The notes: generated by a model not told the origin, from the sequence alone. A DNA stretch of 64,000 nucleotides from Bullifex porci (GCF_009695635.1 NZ_VUNN01000006.1:32924-96923); one strand, 5' to 3'. Positions 25,350 to 34,771 are shown, counted from the first letter of the stretch. Program-made: numbers and translations.

Positions 25350-26438
25350 TTATTTAGTGGAATTCTTGTGTGATAGTCGCCATTTACTAGGAGTTGTATT
25401 CATGATTCTCTTAAATGCTCTAGCATAGTAGGCTTGATCCTCAAAGCCTGCTTTGAGAGCGACCTCTCCTATTGGAATATCACATTTTTTTAAGCTCTCA
25501 AGACTTCGTTCAATTCTATATCTAATTATGTATTCAAATAGCGGAAGACCTAACTCTTTTTTAAATTTCTTACTCAAGTATGTTGGGGAAGTATCAAGCT
25601 CATTAGCTAGCTCATCTAGAGAAATATGCTTTGAGTAGTTTATATCAATATTAATTAAAACATCCCTTATTAAATCACTATAGCCAGAATATGAATGGTT
25701 ACGAATAAGAGCACTATATTCAAATAGAAGCTCCTTCATTATCACACGACTTTCATCAGAGGTTGAAATACTTTCAATTCGTTTTCCCATATTTGATGAA
25801 AGTCTATCGACATAGATCGGATGAACACCAACATCGTAAGCAGTTTTTCTTAGCAGAGTATTCATAATTATTGTGTAATTTTGAATATTTCTAACGGGGT
25901 TTTTATTTCTTTTTTCAATTATATCCTTATCCAAAATATTAAAGCTTATGGAATTAATTAAATCCATATCACCTGTTTTAACAGCATCCAGCAGGCTCTT
26001 TTCTCTTAGGTATCTCTTTTCAATTGATTTAGCGTCGTAATAATCCTTATTTTTTAGGTAGTTTTTTTCATCTGCAGAGCTTTCATTTGTAATGACCTTA
26101 ACCCTAAATCCATCCTTCCCCCAAAGACTCTCAAAAAGAGTGTTAATTAATGGCTCGAAGAGTCCATCTATTGGAATAAGCGGAATAATATATGAAAGCT
26201 TTGCTACAACTAGTCTAGTAACATATGGACCAATGAGGATATAGGTATCATCAATTTTAAATAGGATGTAGTTGATTTTATCTTCAGTAATAATTCTTAA
26301 AACCTCTCTTTCCTTTGGCCTCTCAATGGTCTTTGAAATTGAAGCAAATAAAGGGTCTGAAAAAACAAATTCTGTTTCTTCTTCAAAGTTTACTGAAAAC
26401 CTATTAAGCACATTCTTTACAAAGTTAATTAGTACCAT
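25350..26438 (-). CDS. AraC-family transcriptional regulator
   Basis: 362 residues: an N-terminal region of about 255 residues without a recognised domain, then a standard AraC/XylS DNA-binding domain (about 260-358; SLDELANELDTSPTYLSKKFKKELG then IPIGEVALKAGFEDQAYYARAFKRIM). It is divergent from the GPH symporter and GH2 genes at 26555-30158 and is the natural candidate for their regulator. The N-terminal half resembles ligand-sensing regions of gut-bacterial AraC proteins only in general layout. Confidence 0.88.
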   Translation of the reverse strand: MVLINFVKNVLNRFSVNFEEETEFVFSDPLFASISKTIERPKEREVLRIITEDKINYILFKIDDTYILIGPYVTRLVVAKLSYIIPLIPIDGLFEPLINTLFESLWGKDGFRVKVITNESSADEKNYLKNKDYYDAKSIEKRYLREKSLLDAVKTGDMDLINSISFNILDKDIIEKRNKNPVRNIQNYTIIMNTLLRKTAYDVGVHPIYVDRLSSNMGKRIESISTSDESRVIMKELLFEYSALIRNHSYSGYSDLIRDVLINIDINYSKHISLDELANELDTSPTYLSKKFKKELGLPLFEYIIRYRIERSLESLKKCDIPIGEVALKAGFEDQAYYARAFKRIMNTTPSKWRLSHKNSTK

Positions 26439-26554
26439 AGCTAATTGTTATTTAGAATTATCGTTAAAGCAACAAAATAATTATAAATATTGGCAAAATA
26501 GTTCAAAAGGGAATCTTAATAGTGGGGCTAGAATGATTATAAAGGAGAAATAAA

Positions 26555-27949
26555 ATGGCAAAAAAAGAAGTTAGACCATTTGGTATGAGGGATAAAATGG
26601 GTTATCTTTTTGGTGACTTTGGTAATGACTTTACCTTTATTTTATCATCGTCATTTTTACTTAAGTTCTATACGGACATTATGGGAGTAAATGCTGCAGT
26701 TGTAGGACTTGTTATGATGATAGCAAGATTTGTAGATGCGTTTACAGATGTAGCTATGGGAAGAATTTGTGATAGATCAAAGGTTGGTAAAAACGGTAAG
26801 TTCAGACCATGGATTAGAAGAATGGCTGGTCCAGTTGCGATCGCATCCTTTTTAATTTACCAAAGTAGCCTTGCAAATATGAATATGACCTTTAAGGTTG
26901 TATATCTATTTATTACTTATATTCTTTGGGGTTCTGTATTCTATACCTCAATTAATATTCCATATGGCTCAATGGCTAGTGCGATCTCTGCAGAGCCAGA
27001 TGATAGACAGTCACTATCATCCTTTAGAACAATGGGCGGTATGTTTGCTGGTATGATTATCTCGATTGGAGTACCTCTTGTTGCATACGATACATTACAA
27101 AATGGTGATGTAGTATTAAATGGACCAAGATTTACTTTAATTGCTGGTGTATTCTCAATTTTAGCAGTAGGCTGCTACCTTCTATGCTATACACTTACAA
27201 CTGAACGTGTCACTCCAGTAGTTGATGAATCAAAATTTAAGAATAACTCAGTTGGTGTAATGCTTAAGAATGCACTTACAAACCGTTCATTAATTAGTAT
27301 TATCGCAGCCTCTGTCGTTATGCTACTTTCACAGCTAACTCAGCAGTCAATGAGTGGTTATGTATTCCCTTACTACTATAGAAGTGCAACAGCACAGTCA
27401 ATTTCAACTCTTGCAATGGCTGGTGGTATGATTATAGCTGCAATTGTTGCAAAGCCAGTTGCAAGAAAGATTGGAAAAGCAGAGCTATCTGTTATTTCAA
27501 ACCTCTTTGCAGCAGCAGTTGGCTTCATCCTATTCTTCTTAAGACCTGCTAATGTTTGGATATTTGTAGGCTTACAGTGCCTATGCTGGTTCGGCCTTGG
27601 AGTATTTTCAATGATATGCTGGGCATTAATCACAGATGTTATTGATGATGCTGAGCTTAGAAATGGCATTAGAGAGGATGGCTCTGTATATGCGCTATAT
27701 TCATTTGCAAGAAAGCTTGGACAGGCTCTTTCTGCGGGCTTAACAGGTGCATTATTATCAATGATTGGATATACACAGGAGACAGCATTTACAGAGAGTG
27801 TTACTGAGGGAATCTACAACATTTCAACAATCGTACCTGCTGCTGGATTCCTTATCCTTGCATTAATTCTTTGGTTCTGGTATCCACTCCATAAGAGTAA
27901 GGTAGATGAGAATGTAAGAAAGCTTAAAGAGCTTCATGAAGTAAAATAA
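26555..27949 (+). CDS. GPH-family sugar:cation symporter (MFS)
   Basis: Secondary transporter of the glycoside-pentoside-hexuronide family, 464 residues, 12 predicted spans. Diagnostic segments: DKMGYLFGDFGNDFTFILSS at the N-terminus, ARFVDAFTDVAMGRICDRSK, RPWIRRMAGP and CWALITDVIDDAELRNGIRE between the later spans. It probably imports a beta-galactoside or beta-glucuronide by cation symport for the adjacent GH2 enzyme (ten bases downstream, same transcript). Ribosome site AAAGGAG. Confidence 0.92.
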   Translation: MAKKEVRPFGMRDKMGYLFGDFGNDFTFILSSSFLLKFYTDIMGVNAAVVGLVMMIARFVDAFTDVAMGRICDRSKVGKNGKFRPWIRRMAGPVAIASFLIYQSSLANMNMTFKVVYLFITYILWGSVFYTSINIPYGSMASAISAEPDDRQSLSSFRTMGGMFAGMIISIGVPLVAYDTLQNGDVVLNGPRFTLIAGVFSILAVGCYLLCYTLTTERVTPVVDESKFKNNSVGVMLKNALTNRSLISIIAASVVMLLSQLTQQSMSGYVFPYYYRSATAQSISTLAMAGGMIIAAIVAKPVARKIGKAELSVISNLFAAAVGFILFFLRPANVWIFVGLQCLCWFGLGVFSMICWALITDVIDDAELRNGIREDGSVYALYSFARKLGQALSAGLTGALLSMIGYTQETAFTESVTEGIYNISTIVPAAGFLILALILWFWYPLHKSKVDENVRKLKELHEVK

Positions 27950-27959
27950 GAGGAGAAAT

Positions 27960-30158
27960 ATGAGAATAATTAATAATATCAATGCACTGTGGGCATTTAG
28001 AAAGACTGAGGAGGTTCCTGCATCCTTTGATAAGAGCTGGGATATTATCTCCTTACCACACACCTGGAACAATATAGATGGAATGGATGGTGGAAATGAT
28101 TACTTTAGAGGAAAGGGTACATATGTAAAGGTACTCTCAAGAGAGAATCTTCCAAGTGATAAGCTAAACTACCTTGAAATAAATGGTGCATCATCATCTG
28201 CAGATGTATTCTTTAATGGAGAAAAGCTAACACACCACGATGGAGGATACTCAACCTTTAGAGCTTTACTTCCTGCAGCAATAAAGGATGAAAATATTCT
28301 TGTTATCCAGGTTGATAACTCTCCAAATGATAGAGTATATCCTCAGATGGCAGACTTTACCTTCTATGGTGGACTATATAGAGATGTAAATATTATCTCA
28401 GTTCCAAAAGCACACTTTGACTTAGAGTACTATGGTGCTCCTGGAGTAATGGCAACACCACATGTTGAAGGATCAATAGATGTCAAGGTATTTGTAAAGG
28501 ACCAAGGAGATGAGAGCATAATATATACTCTTCTTGATAAAGAGAATAATGTTGTTACCTCACTTGAGACAAAGGCTACAGAGGTAAGCTTAAAGGTAAA
28601 GGAGCCACACCTATGGAATGGAAGAAAGGATCCATATTTATACACACTAAGATGTAGCTTAACAGGTGGAGATGAGATAACAACAAGAGTAGGCTTTAGA
28701 GCATTTGAGATAGATCCAGAAAGAGGGTTTATTTTAAATGGTGAGGAGTACCCACTAAGAGGAGTATCAAGGCACCAGGATAGATGGGGAAAGGGAAATG
28801 CTATCTCAAGAGAGGACCATGAAGAGGATATGGCTCTAATAATGGAGGTAGGAGCTACAACAATTAGACTTGCACACTATCAGCATGACCAATATTTCTA
28901 TGATTTATGTGATGAGAATGGTTTAGTTATTTGGGCTGAAATTCCATATATCTCAAGTCATATGGTAAATGGTAGAGAAAATACTATCTCACAAATGAGA
29001 GAGCTTATAAGCCAAAACTATAACCACCCATCAATTGTTGTTTGGGGTGTCTCTAATGAGATTACAATGAATAATGCTGATGACCCTGATTTACTTGAAA
29101 ACCATAGAATCTTAATTGATTTAGCTCACGAGATGGATAAAACTCGATTAACAACTATGGCAGCTCTAACGATGTGTAATATCGATTCAAAGATTATTCA
29201 CCTTACAGATGTAGTTTCCTACAACCACTACTTTGGCTGGTATGGTGGAGATGTATCAATGAATGGTCCATGGTTTGATAACTTCCATAAGAAATATCCA
29301 AATAGACCAATAGGCTGCTCAGAGTATGGGTGTGAAGCATTAAATTGGCATACCTCTAAGCCAATTCAAGGTGATTACACAGAGGAGTACCAAGCATATT
29401 ATCATGAGGAGCTAATAAAGCAATTCTTCTCAAGAAAGTATCTATGGGCAACACATGTATGGAATATGTTTGACTTTGGAGCCGACGCAAGAGCTGAGGG
29501 CGGAGAGAATGGTCAAAACCATAAGGGGTTAGTAACAATAGATAGAAAGTATAAAAAAGATTCCTTCTATGCATATAAGGCATGGCTATCAAAGGAGCCA
29601 TTTGTGCATCTTTGCTCAAAGCGCTATGTAGATAGAGTTGAGCCAAGAACTAAGGTAACTGTATATTCTAACCTTCCAGAGGTAGCACTCTATGTAAATG
29701 GAGAGCTAGTAGAGACAAAGAAGGCAGAGGACCACTTCTTCCACTTTGAAATTGAAAATAAAGGAGAGTCACACATAAGGGCAGTTGCTGGAGAATTCTC
29801 AGATGAGAGTGTTATCAAGAAGGTTGATACCTTTAATGAGTCTTATCGCTTAAAGGAAAAGGGTGCTATCCTTAACTGGTTTGATATCACTGAGAAGGAA
29901 GGGTATTTCTCAATCAATGATAAGATGAGTGATATCATGGCTAATGAGGGTGGAAGAGAGCTTCTTTCAAAGCTTATGTCCTCCTTTATGGGTGAAAAGA
30001 AGGAAGCTATGGGCTTCAAGCTTAACCCTGAAATGATGCAAATGATGGGTGGCTTCACAGTTATTAGACTATGTAATATGTTAGGAACTATGAATGTTAA
30101 GGTTACTAAGGAACAATTACTTGGTCTAAATGCAATGCTTAATACAATAAAGAAATAG
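27960..30158 (+). CDS. GH2-family beta-glycosidase (beta-galactosidase/glucuronidase type)
   Basis: Cytoplasmic retaining glycosidase, 732 residues, no signal peptide. Layout: sugar-binding jelly roll (about 1-150), immunoglobulin-like domain (about 165-245) and TIM barrel (about 255-535) with acid/base Glu367 in WGVSNEIT and nucleophile Glu455 in GCSEYGCEA. A further domain (about 545-610) is followed by a C-terminal helical module (about 635-732, rich in Met; NPEMMQMMGGFTVIRLCNML) not found in classical LacZ. It hydrolyses glycosides imported by the symporter. Galactoside versus glucuronide specificity cannot be settled by eye. Confidence 0.88.
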   Translation: MRIINNINALWAFRKTEEVPASFDKSWDIISLPHTWNNIDGMDGGNDYFRGKGTYVKVLSRENLPSDKLNYLEINGASSSADVFFNGEKLTHHDGGYSTFRALLPAAIKDENILVIQVDNSPNDRVYPQMADFTFYGGLYRDVNIISVPKAHFDLEYYGAPGVMATPHVEGSIDVKVFVKDQGDESIIYTLLDKENNVVTSLETKATEVSLKVKEPHLWNGRKDPYLYTLRCSLTGGDEITTRVGFRAFEIDPERGFILNGEEYPLRGVSRHQDRWGKGNAISREDHEEDMALIMEVGATTIRLAHYQHDQYFYDLCDENGLVIWAEIPYISSHMVNGRENTISQMRELISQNYNHPSIVVWGVSNEITMNNADDPDLLENHRILIDLAHEMDKTRLTTMAALTMCNIDSKIIHLTDVVSYNHYFGWYGGDVSMNGPWFDNFHKKYPNRPIGCSEYGCEALNWHTSKPIQGDYTEEYQAYYHEELIKQFFSRKYLWATHVWNMFDFGADARAEGGENGQNHKGLVTIDRKYKKDSFYAYKAWLSKEPFVHLCSKRYVDRVEPRTKVTVYSNLPEVALYVNGELVETKKAEDHFFHFEIENKGESHIRAVAGEFSDESVIKKVDTFNESYRLKEKGAILNWFDITEKEGYFSINDKMSDIMANEGGRELLSKLMSSFMGEKKEAMGFKLNPEMMQMMGGFTVIRLCNMLGTMNVKVTKEQLLGLNAMLNTIKK

Positions 30159-30171
30159 TACTAAACTATAA

Positions 30172-30199
30172 AGGCCACAGACTTAATTCTCTGTGGCCT
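30172..30199. terminator. Bidirectional terminator between GH2 and flavodoxin-like genes
   Basis: AGGCCACAG pairs with CTGTGGCCT around a ten-base loop, lying between two convergent genes. Confidence 0.7.
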
Positions 30200-30204
30200 A
30201 TTAT

Positions 30205-30789
30205 TCAATTCTTATATCTAATTATACTCTCAACGTATTTATTAATTACATCTCCAAGCTTATCACTTGGTCTTATTTCATTATCTCTACCCTCTAGGTG
30301 TACAATACCAGCAACTGGTTGGTTTGATAATCTAACCTCTGGATGTACTCCATAAGGAATGTGTAATAGTGCCATGTTTTGAGCCCAATATAGCATTGAG
30401 TCAAGGGCATGGGAGCCTTCACAAATAGAGTGAGCACAGCTAGTAAAGCAACCAAAAAGACGTCCCTCTAGGCTTCTAGTTTCACACATATCGTAGGTGC
30501 TATCTAAAAAGGCCTTCATTTCAGCGGTCATACCACCAAATCGAGTAGGAGCTCCTAGGATTATCATATCTGCTTTTTCTAAGGTCTCTTCATTTGCAAC
30601 AGAGAGCTCTAAGATATCCTCTAAATATTGGTTAACTGAATCCTTCTTTGCTGCAAGGATATGAAGATCTGAATCCTCAACTCTGTAAAGCCTTGCATCG
30701 ATTCCAGCTTCAATAAGCTTGTCCTGTAAATACGATGCAATTATATAGATATTGCCACTAACTGAGTGGATTATGATATTACATCTCAT
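30205..30789 (-). CDS. WrbA-like flavodoxin-family NAD(P)H oxidoreductase
   Basis: 194-residue FMN-binding protein. The N-terminal phosphate loop reads HSVSGNIYIIA, and APTRFGGMTAEMKAFLDST is the WrbA/flavodoxin signature around the flavin. GCFTSCAHSICEGSHALDSM corresponds to the next flavin-contacting strand and loop. It probably reduces quinones or similar acceptors. It is a monocistronic or lead gene with GGAGAC upstream; the gene at 30849 is on the same strand just before it. Confidence 0.82.
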   Translation of the reverse strand: MRCNIIIHSVSGNIYIIASYLQDKLIEAGIDARLYRVEDSDLHILAAKKDSVNQYLEDILELSVANEETLEKADMIILGAPTRFGGMTAEMKAFLDSTYDMCETRSLEGRLFGCFTSCAHSICEGSHALDSMLYWAQNMALLHIPYGVHPEVRLSNQPVAGIVHLEGRDNEIRPSDKLGDVINKYVESIIRYKN

Positions 30790-30848
30790 ACACCTGTCTC
30801 CTTTTTGTAAATTATAGACTAGAAAAGGGAGAAGGGGTAATTATTTTA

Positions 30849-31625
30849 TCAGCACCAAGCGTTATAAAGGCCATCACGAGAGTCTACATATATTTTTCTC
30901 TCATAGACCTCTTCTAAAATCCTTTCAGTGATAACCTCTTCCTTTTTACCATCCATGAATATTTCACCGTTTTTCATAATAATTACTCTATCTATCTCTG
31001 GAATAATCTCACTAAGCTCGTGTGTAACAAGTAATATTGTCTTTCCAGCTTTTGCATACTTGGAGATTGTCTTTCTTAACTCACTTCTTGATGGGAAATC
31101 TAATGCATTTGAAGCTTCATCTAAAAGTAAGAGGCTTGGATTTGTTATATTAGCTCTAGCTAGCAATACCTTTGAGCGCTCTCCTGAGGATAGAGTGTTC
31201 ATAGCTTTATCCTTTAAGTGGGTAATTCCAATTCTATCTAGCTCCTCTAAGCACTTTTTATCATCCTCAGCTGTTACTTTATGGTGAAAATCTAAGCCAA
31301 TAGCAGAATATAGTCCTGATAGTACTATTTCATATACACTGTAGGTTGTATTAACATACCAGCTTAAGCTTTGATTTACTATTCCAATTTTTTTCTTTAA
31401 ATCTTCAATTTTCCATCGTTCTTGTCCAAATAGCTTAAGAGCGTACTCTGGCTTCCATAGAGGATATATATTTCTTGCAATAACATTTATTAAAGTACTT
31501 TTACCAGCACCATTAGGGCCAATTATTGCTATCTTTTCACCTTCCTTAACTGTAAGTGAAACATCCTTTAAAATAAATTCACCCTCTCTTCTTACAGAGG
31601 CGTGGCATAATTCAATTGTATTCAT
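30849..31625 (-). CDS. Lone ABC transporter ATP-binding protein (YlmA/ModF-like)
   Basis: 258 residues with Walker A GPNGAGKST (about 35-43), Q-loop VNQS, signature LSSGERSKVLLAR, Walker B LLLLDEASNALD and switch His in VTHELSE. Full catalytic set. The signature LSSGE with short helical domain and no partner permease resembles cytosolic YlmA/ModF-like ATPases rather than importers. No membrane or binding-protein gene is adjacent, so a transport role is doubtful. Confidence 0.82.
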   Translation of the reverse strand: MNTIELCHASVRREGEFILKDVSLTVKEGEKIAIIGPNGAGKSTLINVIARNIYPLWKPEYALKLFGQERWKIEDLKKKIGIVNQSLSWYVNTTYSVYEIVLSGLYSAIGLDFHHKVTAEDDKKCLEELDRIGITHLKDKAMNTLSSGERSKVLLARANITNPSLLLLDEASNALDFPSRSELRKTISKYAKAGKTILLVTHELSEIIPEIDRVIIMKNGEIFMDGKKEEVITERILEEVYERKIYVDSRDGLYNAWC

Positions 31626-31911
31626 TTTTATTTTTCCTAAAAATATAGTAGGTTTTTTTTTAGACTACTATCTATCTTCTATTAAAAAATACTCTTAAAT
31701 ACAATATTTGTGATGAAATTTGCAATTATAAGGTTTTGCTGTGAAAATTGCTTTTAAGAGCATTAGATATAGAATCATGTTGAGATTCAAATAGATGGTA
31801 AAAAGCCACTATTTCCATTGTACATAATAATATTATCCTTGACAATGTTAACGCATTTAAGGAAAAAGTAAATTTTCTAAAATTTTACTTTGCAGATTAG
31901 AAAATCCATGT

Positions 31912-32029
31912 GATAATAACTAATGAGGAATTTTGAAGAGTATGATTAATTAGCAGCTCTTCATTTGTATCCCGTTGGTTCGGGATCAAGGAGGTTGCCA
32001 CTAGAGAATGAGTATCTAGTGGTTTTTTT
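31912..32029 (+). ncRNA. Free-standing structured small RNA candidate
   Basis: A promoter TTGCAG (31890-31895)-N16-GATAAT (31912-31917) with an extended TG predicts a start near 31924. Then follow stem 1 GAAGAG/CTCTTC (31935-31940 with 31957-31962), stem 2 ATCCCG/CGGGAT (31969-31974 with 31981-31986), an unpaired CAAGGAGG, and terminator stem CCACTAGA/TCTAGTGG (31998-32005 with 32015-32022) followed by seven Ts. Total about 105 bases. It could also be a terminated leader of the gene at 32087. It does not show SRP, T-box or known riboswitch signatures. Confidence 0.55.
31998..32029 (+). terminator. Intrinsic terminator of the small RNA candidate
   Basis: Eight-base-pair perfect stem CCACTAGA/TCTAGTGG, nine-base loop, then TTTTTTT. 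Confidence 0.88.
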
Positions 32030-32086
32030 ATACCCAAATGATGCTATTATTATGGTAATATTAGAAAAAATATTAAGGATGGAATT

Positions 32087-32722
32087 ATGAGAATCGGACT
32101 TGTTATGGAAAATAGTCAGGGGGATAAGAATCCTCTTGTTTATGAATGCTTAAAGGAAGTTGCAGAAAAATATGGTCATGAGGTAGTTAACTATGGAATG
32201 TATTCATCTAAGGATGAATGTCAGATCACATATGTTAAGGCAGGTTTACTTTCATCTGTTCTTCTAAATTCTAAGGCAGTTGATTTCATTGTTACAGGCT
32301 GTGGTACTGGTGAAGGCGCAATGCTTGCACTCAATTCATTCCCTGCAACTTTATGTGGCCATGTAGTAGACCCTGAGGATGCTTACCTTTTTATGCAGAT
32401 CAATGATGGTAATGCTATCGCAATTCCATATGCAAAGGGTATGGGCTGGGGAGCAGAGCTTAGATTAAAGAATATCTTCGAGCAATTATTTGTAGCTCCA
32501 GGTGGTGGCGGCTATCCTAAGGATAGAGTTGTTCCTGAGCAGAGAAATAAGAAGATTCTTGACCAAGTTAAGACTGTTACACATACAGATATTAAATATA
32601 TCGTAAAGAATCTAGACCAAGACTTTGTTAAGGAAACCTTCTCAGGAGAGCACTTTAAGGAGTATTTCTCAAGAGATGCTCAAGAGGGCGAGCTAAAGGA
32701 TTTAGTTCTTTCTCTTTGCTAA
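32087..32722 (+). CDS. RpiB/LacAB-family sugar-phosphate isomerase
   Basis: 211 residues. Visible are an N-terminal MRIGLVMENSQGDKNPLVYE nucleotide-like start, a central VTGCGTGEGAMLALNSFPA matching the catalytic CGTG loop of RpiB and LacA/B, and a downstream GNAIAIP region. Residues that usually follow (the NxxNxx ring of RpiB) are changed here, and the protein is about 50 residues longer at the C-terminus, so it is a divergent subfamily. It likely isomerises a pentose- or hexose-phosphate. Ribosome site GGATGGA; the upstream structured RNA may influence it. Confidence 0.8.
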   Translation: MRIGLVMENSQGDKNPLVYECLKEVAEKYGHEVVNYGMYSSKDECQITYVKAGLLSSVLLNSKAVDFIVTGCGTGEGAMLALNSFPATLCGHVVDPEDAYLFMQINDGNAIAIPYAKGMGWGAELRLKNIFEQLFVAPGGGGYPKDRVVPEQRNKKILDQVKTVTHTDIKYIVKNLDQDFVKETFSGEHFKEYFSRDAQEGELKDLVLSLC

Positions 32723-32731
32723 TGAATATAG

Positions 32732-32756
32732 CCCAGGTATTTAAGCCTGGGTTTTT
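32732..32756 (+). terminator. Terminator of the RpiB-like gene
   Basis: CCCAGG/CCTGGG with eight-base loop and TTTTT. Confidence 0.88.
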
Positions 32757-32830
32757 CTTTTGCCCCTTGTCGATATTAATTGTTGATATTATCTTATTGC
32801 GATGTATCCACAATTGTTTGAGGTGAAGAA

Positions 32831-34705
32831 ATGTCAAAAAAACAATTTAAAACTGAGGTGAGTGACCTTTTAAATCTTATTATTCACTCACTCTATTCTA
32901 ACAAAGAAATCTTTTTAAGGGAGCTTATTAGCAATTCATCAGATGCAATTGATAAGCTTAAGTATCTTTCTCTAGTCGATGGTCCACTTAAGGGCTTTAG
33001 CTTTGATCCATGTATCAATATCACATTTGATAGCAACGCAAAGACACTTACTATTAGTGATAATGGTATCGGTATGGATGAAAAGGATTTAAATGATAAC
33101 CTTGGTACCATTGCATCATCTGGCACAAAGAAATTCCTTGCAACTCTAACTGAGGAAGCTAAGAAGGATTCAAATTTAATTGGTCAATTTGGTGTTGGCT
33201 TCTATTCTGCATTTATGGTTGCTTCTTCTGTTGAGGTTATCAGTAAGAAGGCTGGTAGCAATGAAGCCTTCAGATGGTATAGCGAGGGTAAGAGCTCTTA
33301 TTCTATCGATCCTGCTGAAAGAGCAGAGCAGGGCTCTACTATTATCCTACACCTTAATGAAGAGGGCGAAGAATATGCAAATCGCTATCGTCTAGATAGC
33401 TTAATAAAGAAGTACTCTGACCACGTTGCTTACCCAATCTACCTTGAGTATGACCAGGAGAGCTATACAGAGGAAAAGGATAGTGAGGGAAACCCAATAA
33501 AGAAGAGTGAGCATAAGAGAGAGCAGGTAAATAGTGCTTCTGCTCTTTGGACTAGAAATAAGTCCTCTATTAAGGATGAGGAGTATAAGGAGTTCTATAA
33601 GAACAACTACTTCGACCAGGAGGATCCTTTATTCTATTTACATACTCATGCAGAGGGTGCTACCGAGTATACAACTCTTTTCTATATCCCAGCTAAGGCT
33701 CCATTTGATATGAACTATGCTGATTACAGAAGTGGTGTAAAGCTCTATGTTAAGCGCGTTTATATTACAGATGATGATAAGCAGCTACTCCCAACATATC
33801 TAAGATTTGTTCGCGGTGTTATTGATTCTGAGGATCTTCCACTTAATGTATCACGTGAAATCCTACAGGAAAATAAGATCATGAGTGCTATCAGAAATGG
33901 TTCTGTAAAGAAGCTATTATCTGAGTTTAAGAAGATTAGCGAAAATAATCCTGAGCTCTATGATAAATTTATTAAAGAGTATAACAGACCATTGAAGGAG
34001 GGCTTATACTCAGATTATGCAAATAGAGATAGCTTATTAGAGCTTGTTAGATATAAGTCTGACTCTGTTGATGGATTTACTTCATTTAAAGCCTATAAGG
34101 AGAGAATGAAGGAAGGTCAGAAGGCTATTTACTACATCACAGGTGGAAAAGAGAATATCCTAAGAAACTCTCCTTTACTTGCTGCCTATAAGAAGAAGGG
34201 CTATGAGGTTCTTATCATGGATGATGATATCGATGAAATCGTTATCTCTATGGTAGGAGAATATAAGGAGCTCCCATTAAAGGCAATAAATAAGTCTGGC
34301 GCTCTTGATGATGTTAAGGAAGAGAAGAGCGAAGAGGAGAAGAAGAGCAGTGAGAGTATTGTAAAGCGCTTTAAAGATTTACTTGGTGATAGCGTTAAGG
34401 ATGTTATCGCTTCAAGTCGCTTAGTTGATACTCCTGCAGTAATTGTTATGGATGAAAATGATCCATCCTGGCAGATGCAGAAGCTAATGAAGCAGATGGG
34501 TAATGTAGATGATATGCCTGAAGTAAAGCCTATCTTTGAAATTAATACAGAGAGTAAGCTCGTAAAGCAGGTTGAGACTCTAAGTGATGACGAGGCTAAG
34601 ATGCTTGCAAATGTCCTCCTTGATAGTGCTTATCTTGCAGAGGGTATAATGGTTAAGGATCCTGCAGCCTATACAAAGAACGTTGCATCCTTGCTTGCTA
34701 AATAA
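32831..34705 (+). CDS. htpG: Chaperone protein HtpG (Hsp90)
   Basis: ATP-dependent cytoplasmic chaperone, 624 residues. The N-terminal GHKL ATPase domain is complete: IFLRELISNSSDAIDKLKYL, DNGIGM, and GQFGVGFYSAFMVA. The middle domain carries YVKRVYITDDDKQLLPTYLR and GVIDSEDLPLNVSREILQEN, and the C-terminal dimerisation domain ends with the usual alanine-rich stretch (YTKNVASLLAK). Length is normal. It is a single-gene unit: terminator before (32732) and after (34727), ribosome site GAGGTG. No heat-shock operator such as CIRCE is seen upstream. Confidence 0.97.
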   Translation: MSKKQFKTEVSDLLNLIIHSLYSNKEIFLRELISNSSDAIDKLKYLSLVDGPLKGFSFDPCINITFDSNAKTLTISDNGIGMDEKDLNDNLGTIASSGTKKFLATLTEEAKKDSNLIGQFGVGFYSAFMVASSVEVISKKAGSNEAFRWYSEGKSSYSIDPAERAEQGSTIILHLNEEGEEYANRYRLDSLIKKYSDHVAYPIYLEYDQESYTEEKDSEGNPIKKSEHKREQVNSASALWTRNKSSIKDEEYKEFYKNNYFDQEDPLFYLHTHAEGATEYTTLFYIPAKAPFDMNYADYRSGVKLYVKRVYITDDDKQLLPTYLRFVRGVIDSEDLPLNVSREILQENKIMSAIRNGSVKKLLSEFKKISENNPELYDKFIKEYNRPLKEGLYSDYANRDSLLELVRYKSDSVDGFTSFKAYKERMKEGQKAIYYITGGKENILRNSPLLAAYKKKGYEVLIMDDDIDEIVISMVGEYKELPLKAINKSGALDDVKEEKSEEEKKSSESIVKRFKDLLGDSVKDVIASSRLVDTPAVIVMDENDPSWQMQKLMKQMGNVDDMPEVKPIFEINTESKLVKQVETLSDDEAKMLANVLLDSAYLAEGIMVKDPAAYTKNVASLLAK

Positions 34706-34726
34706 GTATTTATTTCGTATAAAGAT

Positions 34727-34756
34727 TTAGAGAGGAGAAATCCTCTCTAATTTTGT
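34727..34756 (+). terminator. Terminator of htpG
   Basis: Ten-pair stem TTAGAGAGGA/TCCTCTCTAA closed by a GAAA tetraloop, followed by TTTTG. Confidence 0.88.
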
Positions 34757-34771
34757 GTTTGGAGAAAAGCA

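Larger units (their letters stand above)
31626..32086. other. 461-base gene-free region holding a structured RNA candidate
   Basis: Its left part (31626-31885) is AT-rich and holds the promoter side of the ABC gene, with a TTGACA at 31839 that has no convincing -10 partner. The right part carries a promoter, three successive hairpins and a terminator (see 31912-32029). No protein-coding frame is supported. Confidence 0.6.

Noticed and set aside
31924..32029. SRP RNA, T-box or known riboswitch
   Set aside because: No GGAAG-type SRP core, no T-box AGGGTGGNACC sequence and no recognisable aptamer core; only generic hairpins plus terminator.
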